From Lysobacter concretionis Ko07 = DSM 16239 (GTDB lineage Bacteria; Pseudomonadota; Gammaproteobacteria; Xanthomonadales; Xanthomonadaceae): 64,000 bases of DNA. Below are positions 16,392-26,252 of the stretch, piece after piece. Made by a program: the position numbers and the translations under genes. The notes beneath the pieces were generated by a model. It was not told where the DNA came from. It saw only the letters and a list, made by a program, of their open reading frames with translations, and ran no database searches. The stretch is from contig NZ_AVPS01000003.1 of assembly GCF_000768345.1 (NCBI RefSeq), positions 1 to 64,000 on the forward strand, in the 5' to 3' direction. Position 1 is the first letter of the stretch, and every line of letters begins with the position of its first letter.

Positions 16392-16703
16392 ATGAGCAAA
16401 GCCCTCCACGATCAGATCCATGCCGCCACTGAGAAGCTCGCCCGCCTGAAAGCGAGGGAGCTCTTAGCCGAGCAACGCGAAGCAGCCAAAGCCCGCGACA
16501 AGGCACGCCGGGAGGATGCGCACCGGAAGATTGAACTGGGCGGCCTACTTATTGCGTCGGGTGTCGGCGACTACAACCCGGCAGAAATCATCGGCGTGAT
16601 GCTTGCTTACCAGGCCCAACGCAATGAAGAACGGGCCGAGCAAATGAAGCGACGCGGGCTGGATCACCTGGAGGCGCGCAAGTTGATCAGACATAACAAG
16701 TAG
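16392..16703 (+). CDS. TraD/MobC-like mobilization accessory protein
   Basis: This 103-residue protein has a charged coiled-coil-like N-terminus (residues ~8-45) and then RKIELGGLLIASGVGDYNPAE. That segment matches the RKIxLGgL core of small TraD/MobC-type conjugal proteins. Such proteins help the relaxase open or recognise oriT. It is divergent from the relaxase gene across the oriT region, the arrangement seen for mobC in RSF1010-type plasmids. Confidence 0.72.
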   Translation: MSKALHDQIHAATEKLARLKARELLAEQREAAKARDKARREDAHRKIELGGLLIASGVGDYNPAEIIGVMLAYQAQRNEERAEQMKRRGLDHLEARKLIRHNK

Positions 16704-17088
16704 GCCAACGAAATGCATGCAAGAAGCTCCTTCCACGCTTGGAGCCAATGGCCGAAATGCTTGCAGTGCACGACGTAGTGGTAGCTCGCAAAGCTGGCTC
16801 GCGCTTCGGAGCCCCTATGGCGATTGACCCGTTCACAGCTGCCGGCGCCTGCGACGCTGCTGCAACCAGGTCGGCCCAGGTCTGGGTCAACTAAGAACAG
16901 GGAAGCCCCGTCTTTGCTCTATCCCAAGTCGGCGGATCTCGAACCTCAAAGGTGCAAGGGCCCCGAAGGGCCCTTACTGTCGTCGGCGAATTGCAGGGGT
17001 GTGTTAGCTCCCCGGCCCCCTTCACGGCGCCAACCGTATCAACGGTCAGGCAATCCTCCGATCTGACTTCTTTATTGGGTGTAGGTGG
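16704..17088. other. Gene-free spacer with a perfect hairpin
   Basis: No credible gene is seen. AAGGGCCC-CGAA-GGGCCCTT at 16956-16975 is a perfect 8-bp stem. Without a T-run it is at best a weak terminator between the rightward mobilization genes and the leftward restriction operon. Confidence 0.45.
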
Positions 17089-17532
17089 CTAGCGACAGGA
17101 TCGGTGTGGCTTCGCGTCTGGGACCAACCCGTCAGCCCGAGCCTGCAATTCCTGTAGGAGATTTCCGAATTCGCCACCAGGCTTGAACGCGGGCACAAGC
17201 GTTCCCGCGCTCATCGCCGATCCCTTGGGGTGCGCCTGGGCGCAGAACAAGTTGGCGAACAAGACCGCTTCAACCATCTGCCTCTTGGTCCAGTCACCAT
17301 CGGACCAGTGGGCCGCCAAGCTGTCCAGGGCACCCATCGCTTCCTTGCCAGTGAGGTATTGCGCCGCGGTCAGCACGGTCCACTGCAATCCCACTTCACG
17401 GCGGAGCAGCGCGCCGGCTTCCTTGCCGTCCAGCTTCTCATCGCGGACCTCGAGCAACACCTTGGCCGCGATCAATGCCTTGCCAAGCGGCGGCAGCTTG
17501 CTCTTCTTCTTCGGGAGCGGGTTGTGCCTCAC
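17089..17532 (-). CDS. Hypothetical protein, last gene of the type III R-M operon
   Basis: This is a 147-residue protein with a basic start (MRHNPLPKKKSKLPP) followed by mainly helical sequence (ALIAAKVLLEVRDEKLDG; MVEAVLFANLFCAQAHPKG). I do not recognise it. Its ATG overlaps the stop of the DUF262-type gene (17529-17532), so it is coupled to it and probably serves the same system as an accessory or immunity component. Confidence 0.65.
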   Translation of the reverse strand: MRHNPLPKKKSKLPPLGKALIAAKVLLEVRDEKLDGKEAGALLRREVGLQWTVLTAAQYLTGKEAMGALDSLAAHWSDGDWTKRQMVEAVLFANLFCAQAHPKGSAMSAGTLVPAFKPGGEFGNLLQELQARADGLVPDAKPHRSCR

Positions 17533-19466
17533 GCCGTCTCCTTCGCCAACTCGACGTCCAGATCATCAGCATGATGCAAAGCGGACGGCTTGGACGCCGG
17601 CCAGATTTTCAGCAGTTGTCCAAACAGGTGCTCAGTGCGCTTCCGGATTGCCTCTTCGTGCCACTCGTCTGCCTCGGGGCCATGGAAGTAGCGCGTCAAG
17701 TTCATCTTGGAATATTTCAGTAGCTCAGGGCGCTTGTTGGCCCAGGCTGCATTCTGTAACGACGAATTAAACTTGCCAGTGATCAGGGTCAGGTTGCCCA
17801 AGGTGTTCAGCATGACACTACGACGAACCATGGCCTTTTGCTCGGTCATCAGATCGACCTTGGCCTCATCTGGCAACGGCCAATGGGTGAGCCAGGTCTG
17901 CGGCATCACATGCTCAATGGTGAGCTTTGTCGGCATCGCGATCGCTTCACTCTTGCTGGACATGGAGAAAGCATCCAGGGCTTCTAGCACGGCACGCACC
18001 TTCTTCTGCGCCAAGCGGCCATAAAGCTCCTGCTCAAATACGGCCGTGAGTAATTCCTCATCGGTCGGGAACTTGGTGCTCTCGCCAGTGCCCTTGCCAA
18101 GCTGCTCGGCCACCGCGGCCGCTGATACGCCACCGGCCTTCTCCACGGCCTTGATCAGATCCACGAACAGGCGGTTGTAGTTCTTGGTCGTGTAGTTGGT
18201 GATCAGTCGTCGCATCAGGAAGCTTTCCAGCACGCCTAATATCTTGTCGAATTCGTCCTTATCGTCTGGCATCAAGCTGGCATAGGCATACAGGAGGAAC
18301 GGGTAGACCGTTGCCGTGTCCACCGCTTCGAGCCGCCGCAGGAAAAGCGCCAGAGAGTCATGGTCTTTCGGCTCGTAAAACGCCTGGAACACATCCCCGA
18401 ACTGAGCTAACTGCTGGATATGTGCAGCGGGCGTTGTCGGGACAGGAATGCTGGCGTTCGGATCAGCCTCAGCGCTCTCTACAAAGCTCTTGTAAGCATT
18501 GAACAGGTGCGTGGACTTCACCTCATCTCGCGTCATCATCGAGAGGTAGTGATTGATGAAGAGATCAATTCGGGGGCGGTAGATGCGACCTTGCTGGACT
18601 GGCTCACGCCAGAACTTGCTGTCGAAACGCTCCCAATGCTTGGCATACAGCTTTTCGACGTCCTTCTCGGTTGCCCCCGCCACACTCGCCGCCTTGCGAA
18701 ACAGGTAGTTCTTGATGAGGTCCGCCGGCAAGAGTTCAGTTCCACGGGCATTGAGCGTTTCGAAGATGACCTGAGTTTCGTCGCCGGCAGTGAGATTGAT
18801 CACGACGAGCTGCAGCCCGTCTTGCACTACGAGCCAGATGCATTCCAGGCGGTCTTCAAGGGTCGTTTCGGACAGCGCCTCGGCATCAGACTCGTCATCC
18901 AGCTTACCGGCTGCCCAATTAGCCAGGCGCTTGCTGAAATAGCGGTAGGCTCCAACGATGTTGCTGGCGTGCAGGTCAGGTTTGCCCTTAACCGCCTGCT
19001 CAACCTCCGCGTCGGATGCGGATTCACAGACCAACCTGAAAGCAGGGCGGTCGGAATTGGTAGGGAGAAGCTTGAACTTCTCCTCCTCGGTCTCAGCACG
19101 GTTGGCCGCGTTTTCGATCAGGCCAGTGAAGCGCCCAGCAAACTTCTCGGCCCCCTTCCCGGCGCACAGGTTGCGAGCGGCCATGAGGAAGACTTGGAGC
19201 GTAGTGAAGCGCTGCTGGCCATCGATGACCATTCGGGTCTCAATGGATCCGGCCGGGTTGGGCACTTGTTCCAGCACGATGGCACCCATGAAATGCGGGT
19301 GCGCCTTACCGGTCCGAAGTCGCTTATCCAGGAGCGACTGGATGTCTTCCCAAAGCGGCTCCCAGTTCTCCTTCTCATCCCAAACATAGGGCCGCTGGAA
19401 CAGTGGCACCTGGTAGAACTTGTTGCCGTCAAATAGCGCATCGAGCTGGTGCGTTTTTGCGTCCAT
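17529..19466 (-). CDS. GmrSD-like DUF262/DUF1524 protein in a type III R-M operon
   Basis: This 645-residue protein has an N-terminal DUF262 (ParB/Srx-like) domain, with QRPYVW at ~24-29 and IDGQQRFTTL at ~81-90. At the C-terminus is a DUF1524 HNH-type nuclease domain, with IEHVMPQ near 517-523 and LNTLGNLTLI near 553-562. This is the order in GmrSD, a type IV enzyme that cuts glucosylated hydroxymethylcytosine DNA, and in related defence proteins such as SspE and BrxU. It lies 12 bases after the type III res gene and is coupled to a small downstream gene. It may extend the restriction operon to modified phage DNA; that is inference. Confidence 0.87.
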   Translation of the reverse strand: MDAKTHQLDALFDGNKFYQVPLFQRPYVWDEKENWEPLWEDIQSLLDKRLRTGKAHPHFMGAIVLEQVPNPAGSIETRMVIDGQQRFTTLQVFLMAARNLCAGKGAEKFAGRFTGLIENAANRAETEEEKFKLLPTNSDRPAFRLVCESASDAEVEQAVKGKPDLHASNIVGAYRYFSKRLANWAAGKLDDESDAEALSETTLEDRLECIWLVVQDGLQLVVINLTAGDETQVIFETLNARGTELLPADLIKNYLFRKAASVAGATEKDVEKLYAKHWERFDSKFWREPVQQGRIYRPRIDLFINHYLSMMTRDEVKSTHLFNAYKSFVESAEADPNASIPVPTTPAAHIQQLAQFGDVFQAFYEPKDHDSLALFLRRLEAVDTATVYPFLLYAYASLMPDDKDEFDKILGVLESFLMRRLITNYTTKNYNRLFVDLIKAVEKAGGVSAAAVAEQLGKGTGESTKFPTDEELLTAVFEQELYGRLAQKKVRAVLEALDAFSMSSKSEAIAMPTKLTIEHVMPQTWLTHWPLPDEAKVDLMTEQKAMVRRSVMLNTLGNLTLITGKFNSSLQNAAWANKRPELLKYSKMNLTRYFHGPEADEWHEEAIRKRTEHLFGQLLKIWPASKPSALHHADDLDVELAKETA

Positions 19467-19478
19467 GTTCCCCCCTTA

Positions 19479-22244
19479 TCAAGCTGTTGCGATGCGCAAC
19501 CCGTCTTTGTCCGTGGTGTAGTTGAAGTCCACCTCGCCGTTTGGCGCCACTTCGAAATGCTTGGCGGCAAAGCGGATACGCATGGCCTCGTCCCATTCCA
19601 GATCGGCAAGGTTCAACGTCCCTTTCGTTTCACGCACCAGATACAAGCGCTCCGTTCCATTCTCATCGCACACAATCGCCCAGTCGGGCGAGTATTCGCC
19701 CACCGGAGTTCGAACCTTGAACCGTCGCGGCAACTTGGTGAAGAACTTGATCCGATCGGTGTCGTTCTCCAACTGCTCGGCAAAGTGCCGTTCTACGTGG
19801 CTGTCGTAATCCACATGATCGAACAGGTTCACTCCGCCATCCGGAGCTGGTGCCACTCCTGATGGTGGGGCCGGCTTGCCAGGCTCTGCCTTCGGCACGC
19901 TCTTGGACTCCACTTCCAGGAACACCACGTTGGCATCCCACCAAGTCAGCTCGTCCATCGGCTCGTAGGTGATGTTCTGCACCATCTGTTCGATAACGAC
20001 GACACGGATGGCCTGGGCCACCACGCGAGCCCAACGGTCCGGGTCATCAATGACCCCAGCCTTCTTGTCATCGGGAATGGCTTGGAGGATTGCAACCACA
20101 GTGGGCCGGGTCAGCTGCAACGGAAACTTGCCGTAGAGCAACTGGTCTTCGATCAACTGAACAACATTGGGCACCCGCTGCCCAACCAGGATGATCCGCT
20201 CGCCTGCACCCTCGCTTACGGAACTGTCCTCGGTGACTACCAAGCCGTTGTCGTCGTAGACCAGCTCCGCGGACTGCACGACATTGGCTCGCCGCTTGAT
20301 GAATTTCAGATCGTCTAGGTGCTCGGACGCCGCCACTGCTTCGACTAGCGTTGGCGTGTCAACCGAGACTCGGTAGACGGCTCGATAGCGAATGCGGTTC
20401 CAAAGCTCGCTGAATTCAGGGCTGGCGAACATCGCCGGGCGACGCCTGATCACAACCTCCGAGTCCGCGTCTTCGACATCGGGTTCAGTGCCGGTCTTTC
20501 CACCCGCCGCGATGTATTCCGCGTTGAGACCCTTGCGGAACTCCGCAAACGACTCATCAACCACCAAGGTCAGACGATTGAGTGAGGGGTCGACAACACG
20601 GTTGCCGTCCTTATCCACCGGGAGCCGCAGCCCGCGACCAATCTGCTGGCGCCGCTCCGTGTCGGATCGCGTGTGACGCAGGAAGCCGATCTGGAACACA
20701 TTCGGGTTGTCCCAACCTTCACGCAGCGCCGAGTGGGAGAAGATGAAGGCCCTCGGGTTCGCCCTGTCTAGCAGCAGTTCCTTGTGCTCGATGATCTCCT
20801 TGTAGGCTCTGGCTTCGAACTCCGCATCCGATGCCAAGCCACCCTTCGTGTCCTTCAAGATGCCTGTCTTGGTGGAAGGAAAGTATGAGACCCGAAGCTC
20901 CGCAGGATCGGGCAGCTGCTCTTGCGGCAGGTTCGCCCTCGCCCACTCCTCCCGGAAAATGCTGTCGAACATGTCCGGCAATGGCGCATCGGCGCCCACG
21001 TAGTCGGCCACGCGCTCGACGAAGAACAGAGACAAGACCTTGACGCTCTCTCCTGCTGCATCAATCGTTGCTTGGCGCGCAAGATGCACGCGGATCGTCT
21101 GGCGAACCTGATCGCGCCAGGTCGCGAGCTGATCCACTCCCGTCTCCTGCCCCACCTTCATGGCGAACCCGTTCTCAAACTCCACCCGATCGGGCTTTCG
21201 CAGGATGTTGTCGACCGTCAGGCCGCGGTATTGCGCCAACTGACCGGACTCATCGAACAGATCAGTTCCCACCTGAGCCACAATCTCGGTGCGTTCCGAT
21301 CCGTCCTTGGCGGCCTTCTCAATCATCAAGGTGGCAAACAGCTTCTTGCTCTTGCTCGCGACCTTCTTGAGGTGCAGATAGGGCTTGCCGTCCGAACCCG
21401 CCACCACGCCTTTCACGGCTACGCGCTTGACTAAACCCATCTCCGCCGCCTTCTTGGCACTCAGGCGATGAACGAGGTTGAACGGCTCCTTGTGCGTCGC
21501 GCTGTATCGCAGCGCCACCAGCGGGTTGAGTGTTGCGATGGCTCTCTTACGCAGAGGCGTTGCCATGTTCTGCGGCTCGTCGATCAGAACGACGGGGCGT
21601 GCATTGGCGATCTGCTTGATCCCCGAGATCGACTCACCCCAGATGCGCGCCTGCTCAGGCGACGCGTAGAGCGTGTTGCTATCGGGCTTGTCCAAGCCTT
21701 GAATGCTGGCCACCAGAAATTGGACGGTGCTGGACGGGTCAACGAAGTCGTCCACCGCCCGGCTCTCGCCCATCGTGCTCCAGCTGTAAGGCAGGCTCGG
21801 GAACTTGCTGCGGAAGTGATCAAAGGTCTGTTCTAAGGTCTTCAACGCTCCCGCGCGAATGGCTACCGAGTGGACCAGGATGACGAACTTTCGCAACCCG
21901 TAGGCTTCGGCGAGACGCAAAGCCGTGGCGATGTAGACATAGGTCTTGCCCGTCCCCGTCTCCATTTCCACCGAGAGATTGGGGAACTCACGATCCATAT
22001 CCAACAGATCCTGCTCGACCAGCAGCTCGAGAGCATCCTGCGTGTCGACATCCTCCCTTGCCGTCACCGCCTTGAGGTTCTCAGCCAGCAGCTTGCGATT
22101 GAGCTGGAAGCCATCGTGGCCTTCCGCTCCTGCTGCCACGCCAGCAACCACATTGGGCGGGGGTAGCAATGCGCCCTCAAACAGGTCCACCACCGCATCG
22201 ATGGCCGCCGCTTGGTGGGGCTGATCGTCAAAGCGAAACTTCAC
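19479..22244 (-). CDS. res: Type III restriction enzyme, Res subunit
   Basis: This 921-residue subunit is an SF2 helicase-type ATPase with a C-terminal nuclease. Walker A is METGTGKT at 94-101 and the DExx box is DEPQ at 222-225. GWDNPNVFQI and RQQIGRGLRLP are the later helicase motifs. Near the C-terminus, SPDWAIV then VRETKGT form a PD-(D/E)xK nuclease centre. Res cuts DNA only in complex with Mod after finding oppositely oriented unmodified sites. Its start overlaps the mod stop by 17 bases, so the two are translationally coupled. Both catalytic centres look intact. Confidence 0.95.
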   Translation of the reverse strand: MKFRFDDQPHQAAAIDAVVDLFEGALLPPPNVVAGVAAGAEGHDGFQLNRKLLAENLKAVTAREDVDTQDALELLVEQDLLDMDREFPNLSVEMETGTGKTYVYIATALRLAEAYGLRKFVILVHSVAIRAGALKTLEQTFDHFRSKFPSLPYSWSTMGESRAVDDFVDPSSTVQFLVASIQGLDKPDSNTLYASPEQARIWGESISGIKQIANARPVVLIDEPQNMATPLRKRAIATLNPLVALRYSATHKEPFNLVHRLSAKKAAEMGLVKRVAVKGVVAGSDGKPYLHLKKVASKSKKLFATLMIEKAAKDGSERTEIVAQVGTDLFDESGQLAQYRGLTVDNILRKPDRVEFENGFAMKVGQETGVDQLATWRDQVRQTIRVHLARQATIDAAGESVKVLSLFFVERVADYVGADAPLPDMFDSIFREEWARANLPQEQLPDPAELRVSYFPSTKTGILKDTKGGLASDAEFEARAYKEIIEHKELLLDRANPRAFIFSHSALREGWDNPNVFQIGFLRHTRSDTERRQQIGRGLRLPVDKDGNRVVDPSLNRLTLVVDESFAEFRKGLNAEYIAAGGKTGTEPDVEDADSEVVIRRRPAMFASPEFSELWNRIRYRAVYRVSVDTPTLVEAVAASEHLDDLKFIKRRANVVQSAELVYDDNGLVVTEDSSVSEGAGERIILVGQRVPNVVQLIEDQLLYGKFPLQLTRPTVVAILQAIPDDKKAGVIDDPDRWARVVAQAIRVVVIEQMVQNITYEPMDELTWWDANVVFLEVESKSVPKAEPGKPAPPSGVAPAPDGGVNLFDHVDYDSHVERHFAEQLENDTDRIKFFTKLPRRFKVRTPVGEYSPDWAIVCDENGTERLYLVRETKGTLNLADLEWDEAMRIRFAAKHFEVAPNGEVDFNYTTDKDGLRIATA

Positions 22245-24228
22245 GAGCCACCCTTTCCAGCAAGATCAGCTTGGAGCGAAGGCGGGGCGCAAGCGTCAAG
22301 GTAACCGCGTTGTCCACCTTGTCACCTCGCAAGATTAGGGTGTCGCCGTCCTTCAAGCCGATGTGCGTTGCCGTATCCAGGGTGAAAGCATCCTGGCAGA
22401 TGAAGAGCCTGCCAGCAGTAGATGGCTCGGCATCGAAGGGACTGAACTCGTAGACCGCCACGCCCTCATGCTCATGCTTGGACACGCGCGCATCGAGCCG
22501 GGTGTTCGTGGCCTTCAAGGCCACCTCCCAAGCAACCGCGACCGCGTCAGCACCTTCCTTTACCGGTGGCTCGGAAGCGTGAGCCAACATCATCGTCAGC
22601 TGCTCGGCGGCGTCCTGTCCTTCTTTGGCAACGACTTGCTTCTCGATGATCAGATTGGTTTCGCGTGTCCGGAACAAGCGGAAGCCAAGTCCCTCGCCAA
22701 GTTGCGCAGCGGCCCGGCGAAGGCGCTCGGCCGTGATCTCAAAAATTGTTTCGTAGCCGGCTTCTAGCGCGTTTTTCCCAGTCTCGGTCGACGCATCAGG
22801 CCGCTCGGGTCGCTGCACCAGGATCCACCGCCTGGTGTTCCCGTCCTTCGGGTTTTGCTCCCACACCGCCTGGCCCGAAGAGCCTGAACCTGCGAAGAAG
22901 TCGAGGATCAGGTCGCCGTCAGTGGTGATGGCGTGGAACAACCGGGCAAGCACGTCCGTGCTCTTGGGGTCGTCGAACACTTTCCCGCCCATGAGCGTCT
23001 TCAAAGCCGACGATGCAGCGCGACGGTCGCGATACAACACGGATGCTGGCGCCCATTCCTCATGCTCCTTCAAATAGCGCTTGACCTGGATACGCATGTC
23101 TTTCGTAGCGGGATAGACCAAGCGATCGTCGTCATGCAGGCGCTGCATTTCCTTCTCTTCATAGCGCCAACCGTTGTCAGGGATGGAATAGCCCTTCCAC
23201 TCGAACATCAAGTTGGGTCGTGGGTTAGGGCTCGCGATATCCCCCGGGAAGAACGCGCCCCGTTCGTCGATGACGCAGTAATGGGCGTGCGCCTTGGAGG
23301 GGTCCTCATCCGCAAGGTCTTTGAACCAATTTTTGAGTTCTGTCGTGGCCGCGGCGTAGTCCTCGCCGTGCTTGGCCATGAGCTCATCGACCTTGGAGTA
23401 GATCGGCTCCAAGCCTTCCTTGTGTTCGCGCCATCGGATGTCTTTCTCGCGCAGATACGCTCGATCTCGCGCGTAAGCCAAGATGTAGTCTTGGCCACCG
23501 CCCATGAGCTTGGCGTCACCTTTGCGCGCACCGCGCCAAGTGATCATGTCCACGAAGTTCTCGGCACCGAACACCGCGTCCAACAGCAAGCGAAGGTGAT
23601 GAACTTCGTTGTTGTCGATTGACGCCAGGAACACGCCGTCCCGGCGCAACAGGTGTCGCGCCACCGCAAGCCGGGCTGACATCATCGTGAGCCACGGCGC
23701 GTGCTTGCGCCCCCCACGCTCTTGCTTGGCGGTCGTCGCCTGACCCTGTTCGTCGGCCTGACCCGTGGCAATCAGGTATTCACGCTCAGGCACGGAGAAG
23801 TCGTCGTTGTAGGTGAAGCTGTCGCCCGTGTTGTAAGGCGGGTCGATGTAGATCAGCTTCACCGCACCGGCGTAGCCATTCTTCAAGAGCTTCAAGACTT
23901 GAAGGTTGTCGCCCTCGATCAGAACATCCCCCGCCTCGCCCCACTTGACCGACGCGTCCGGATCCGGCACCAGTGTCGCGGTGGTCGGCGCCCGACCTTC
24001 GCTGCGGGCTTGGTCCATGCCCGGCCAGATAAAGGAGAACGACTGGGAGGCCTCACCCAGCCCAAGAGCGGTCAACAGCGCGCCCTGGTCGAGCTCGCCA
24101 TCAGGGAAGGCTCCAGGGATCAGGTCTCGAAGTTGCGCGAGCAGGTCGGCCTGTCCGTCCGGCGTTTCACCAGGGACCCCAGATGCTTCGCTCTTCCCCT
24201 CATCTGTCTGCTGCTTCTTCTTGCTCAT
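22228..24228 (-). CDS. mod: Type III modification methyltransferase, Mod subunit
   Basis: This 666-residue beta-class N6-adenine DNA methyltransferase has motif IV DPPYNTG at 129-135 ahead of the AdoMet motif DFFAGSGSSG at 443-452, the order expected for Mod. The long region between them (~230-430) is the target-recognition domain. The first ~70 residues, Gln/Glu-rich and then LLAQLRDLIPG, are typical of Mod N-termini. An AGGGAC ribosome site precedes ATG 24228. Mod alone methylates one strand at the recognition site and with Res forms the restriction complex. The recognition sequence cannot be predicted here. Confidence 0.95.
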   Translation of the reverse strand: MSKKKQQTDEGKSEASGVPGETPDGQADLLAQLRDLIPGAFPDGELDQGALLTALGLGEASQSFSFIWPGMDQARSEGRAPTTATLVPDPDASVKWGEAGDVLIEGDNLQVLKLLKNGYAGAVKLIYIDPPYNTGDSFTYNDDFSVPEREYLIATGQADEQGQATTAKQERGGRKHAPWLTMMSARLAVARHLLRRDGVFLASIDNNEVHHLRLLLDAVFGAENFVDMITWRGARKGDAKLMGGGQDYILAYARDRAYLREKDIRWREHKEGLEPIYSKVDELMAKHGEDYAAATTELKNWFKDLADEDPSKAHAHYCVIDERGAFFPGDIASPNPRPNLMFEWKGYSIPDNGWRYEEKEMQRLHDDDRLVYPATKDMRIQVKRYLKEHEEWAPASVLYRDRRAASSALKTLMGGKVFDDPKSTDVLARLFHAITTDGDLILDFFAGSGSSGQAVWEQNPKDGNTRRWILVQRPERPDASTETGKNALEAGYETIFEITAERLRRAAAQLGEGLGFRLFRTRETNLIIEKQVVAKEGQDAAEQLTMMLAHASEPPVKEGADAVAVAWEVALKATNTRLDARVSKHEHEGVAVYEFSPFDAEPSTAGRLFICQDAFTLDTATHIGLKDGDTLILRGDKVDNAVTLTLAPRLRSKLILLERVAREVSL

Positions 24229-24462
24229 GCCGTCCCTATCAGTTGAATTACTCCCCGCGGGGCGCCTACGGCCCCTTGGGACCCCTCAATTCGGCCGGGG
24301 CCCTGCCCGAACCGACCTCGATTTTCGCCTACCTGACGCAATTAAGCATGCTGCAGCGTCGAACCACCCAAATCTGGGACGACTGCGGACTCTTGGGACC
24401 GACCAACGCTTCGAACAGAACGTCGAAGACCCAGAAGGGGCGTGTGCGCACACGCCCTTCCA

Positions 24463-24688
24463 CTACATCTCCACATCAATCGTGTTGACGAGCTCGTTCT
24501 CCTCAAACACTTCGGCTTCCCGAACGTAATCCACCGCATCAACACATTCCCAGTGGACGGCATCGGCACCTTGGGACATCAACAAGTCCCGGATCTTCTC
24601 TTCGGCCTCGTCCAGTGTGTCGGCCTCAACCGCCCCCCAAGCCTGCTTCCACGATGGTCTGATGGACCCGAAATTCGAACGTCTTCAT
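24463..24688 (-). pseudogene. Small gene with a +1 frameshift in a G6 run
   Basis: The frame starts ATG 24688 (MKTFEFRVHQTIVEAG) and stops early. After six Gs (C6 at 24633-24638 on the plus strand) the next frame continues AVEADTLDEAEEKIRDLL to VNTIDVEM and a TAG at 24463-24465. Removing one G joins both parts into a sensible ~74-residue acidic protein. Options are a real frameshift, phase variation in the homopolymer, programmed slippage or a sequencing error. The start overlaps the stop of the upstream gene (TGATG), so it belongs to that operon. Its function is unknown. Confidence 0.65.
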
Positions 24689-25392
24689 CACGCGGCCTCC
24701 TGCACAGCCGGGACTCGACGAACTCCCGCCACAGGAAGTTCCTGGCCTGATTGATCCAGGGCGAAGACCACCTCTTGAATGGCACCAGGAAACGCGATCA
24801 TGACAAGCCCAAGCTGCATCATCGTCAGCAGCAAATCACACGGGTCGCCAGTGGATACATAGACACTCAACGCACCCAAGTCTTTCGGGCTTCGATTGAC
24901 CCCATCCAATACGGCCAGCACCCTCGCGCCAGCGCCAGGCTTCGTTTCCAAGCAGCACACGTCCAACTGTCTTCCATTGTCGGCGAAACGCTTCTTGGAC
25001 TGCTCTACCAGGCCACGTCGCTCCTTGCCGGTAAGGAACTGTCCAGGCAGACGGCAACGGTGCTGTTCAACCAAACGCTGATTGGCCTTCGCAAGAACGT
25101 CGCCATACGGGCCGTGAACGAGTGCGGCCAAGTTGTAAGCATCAACCGCCGCGTGAACTTCGCGACTTGAAGGATCAGGCGTTCCGATCGACACAAACAA
25201 CGCCGGGTTTGCCGCGCACTGCAACTCAGGATCAAACACGCGCGCGGCCGTGGCGAAGTTGCCAAAGTTCGTGCTCGCGCCAAAGCTCACGAACTGGTGC
25301 ATGGCCCAATCTGGCTCAAAAGGTGCGCTCGGGGTGCGACGAATGGCGTAGATGGCCTGTGCCAGATCGTTGATGGTTTCGTGCTTGCTCAT
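24688..25392 (-). CDS. Unknown protein upstream of the type III R-M operon
   Basis: I do not recognise this 234-residue soluble protein. The N-terminal part (DLAQAIYAIRRTPSAPFEPD) is followed by a mixed region with FVSIGTPDPSSREVHAAVDAY at ~66-86. The C-terminal half (CDLLLTMMQLGLVMIAFPGA) has a hydrophobic helix that is probably buried. It is coupled to the frameshifted small gene and lies on the same strand as mod, so it may be part of the same defence unit. A ribosome-site-like GGAGAC precedes the ATG. Confidence 0.65.
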   Translation of the reverse strand: MSKHETINDLAQAIYAIRRTPSAPFEPDWAMHQFVSFGASTNFGNFATAARVFDPELQCAANPALFVSIGTPDPSSREVHAAVDAYNLAALVHGPYGDVLAKANQRLVEQHRCRLPGQFLTGKERRGLVEQSKKRFADNGRQLDVCCLETKPGAGARVLAVLDGVNRSPKDLGALSVYVSTGDPCDLLLTMMQLGLVMIAFPGAIQEVVFALDQSGQELPVAGVRRVPAVQEAA

Positions 25393-25604
25393 TGGTAGTC
25401 TCCGTTAGGTTCGTCCAGCACACGATTGCGCTGGAACGGGGTGAACCCTACAGAGCCGCCAGTAGCAAGATCAAAGCTATGCCATTGGTTCTAAAGGCGT
25501 TTTTACGAACAGCTGCGATCATGTTCGACCGAGTGTGGACAAGCAATGACACTACGGCGGACGTGCGGTAGTCCGCATCCGACAAACGGAAAACAAGCCG
25601 ATTC

Positions 25605-26243
25605 CTAGAGGCCGCGGCGCTCGCTATCGCGGGAAACTCCAGCGTTTTCAACGTCTAACGCGTCTCGATCGGCGGCCGATTGCACATCCGCTAGGGTGGT
25701 TTCCATGATCGACGCGAGCTTGGCTCGATAGGAACTGCGCAAGGATATGTCGATCCATCGCTCGCGCAACGCCTCATCCAAGCGCAAGAACTCGACCTCG
25801 CCTGAGGCCAGGATGGCCATCAAATCGTCGATGTCGCCGACATCGAACAGATGCCCCACCACGCGATTGCCCGCCATGATCCAAGGCTCATCGACCACCA
25901 GATCATCGAAAGCGTTGAACGCCCCGGTGAAGGTATCGAACGACCGATTGTTCGCACGCCAGGCATCCAGATCCACCTTGCGATAGCGGGTGTGCTGATT
26001 AACGGCATTGCTTCCCGTGGTGTTCGGGGTCTTTCCGCGCTCGGGACCCTTGCCCGCATCGATGGCGCGCTTGATGGTGCGCACGCTAACGCCCGTATAG
26101 ATCGCGGCCTCGACACTATTGAAGTCGTCGTCCGCCTCCCGCTGGTGCAGCCGCCGGCGGACTACTTCCAGTTGCTCGGAAGTCAGCCGCTCGTATTCGG
26201 GCTTGGTCAGTCGCTTGGGGATCTCGTAGACGTCAATGGCCAT
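25605..26243 (-). CDS. Excisionase-like helix-turn-helix protein
   Basis: This 212-residue protein has a MerR/excisionase-type helix-turn-helix at residues ~42-95 (SVEAAIYTGVSVRTIKRAID, then RYRKVDLDAWRANNR). The pattern of site, helix, then R-x-V-D-LdaW is typical of small Xis/AlpA-like proteins, but here with a long unrecognised C-terminal extension. It ends the cargo side and precedes the integrase gene by only nine bases on the same strand, so it probably directs excision or regulates the integrase. It could also be a general element regulator. Confidence 0.72.
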   Translation of the reverse strand: MAIDVYEIPKRLTKPEYERLTSEQLEVVRRRLHQREADDDFNSVEAAIYTGVSVRTIKRAIDAGKGPERGKTPNTTGSNAVNQHTRYRKVDLDAWRANNRSFDTFTGAFNAFDDLVVDEPWIMAGNRVVGHLFDVGDIDDLMAILASGEVEFLRLDEALRERWIDISLRSSYRAKLASIMETTLADVQSAADRDALDVENAGVSRDSERRGL

Positions 26244-26252
26244 GGATATAGC

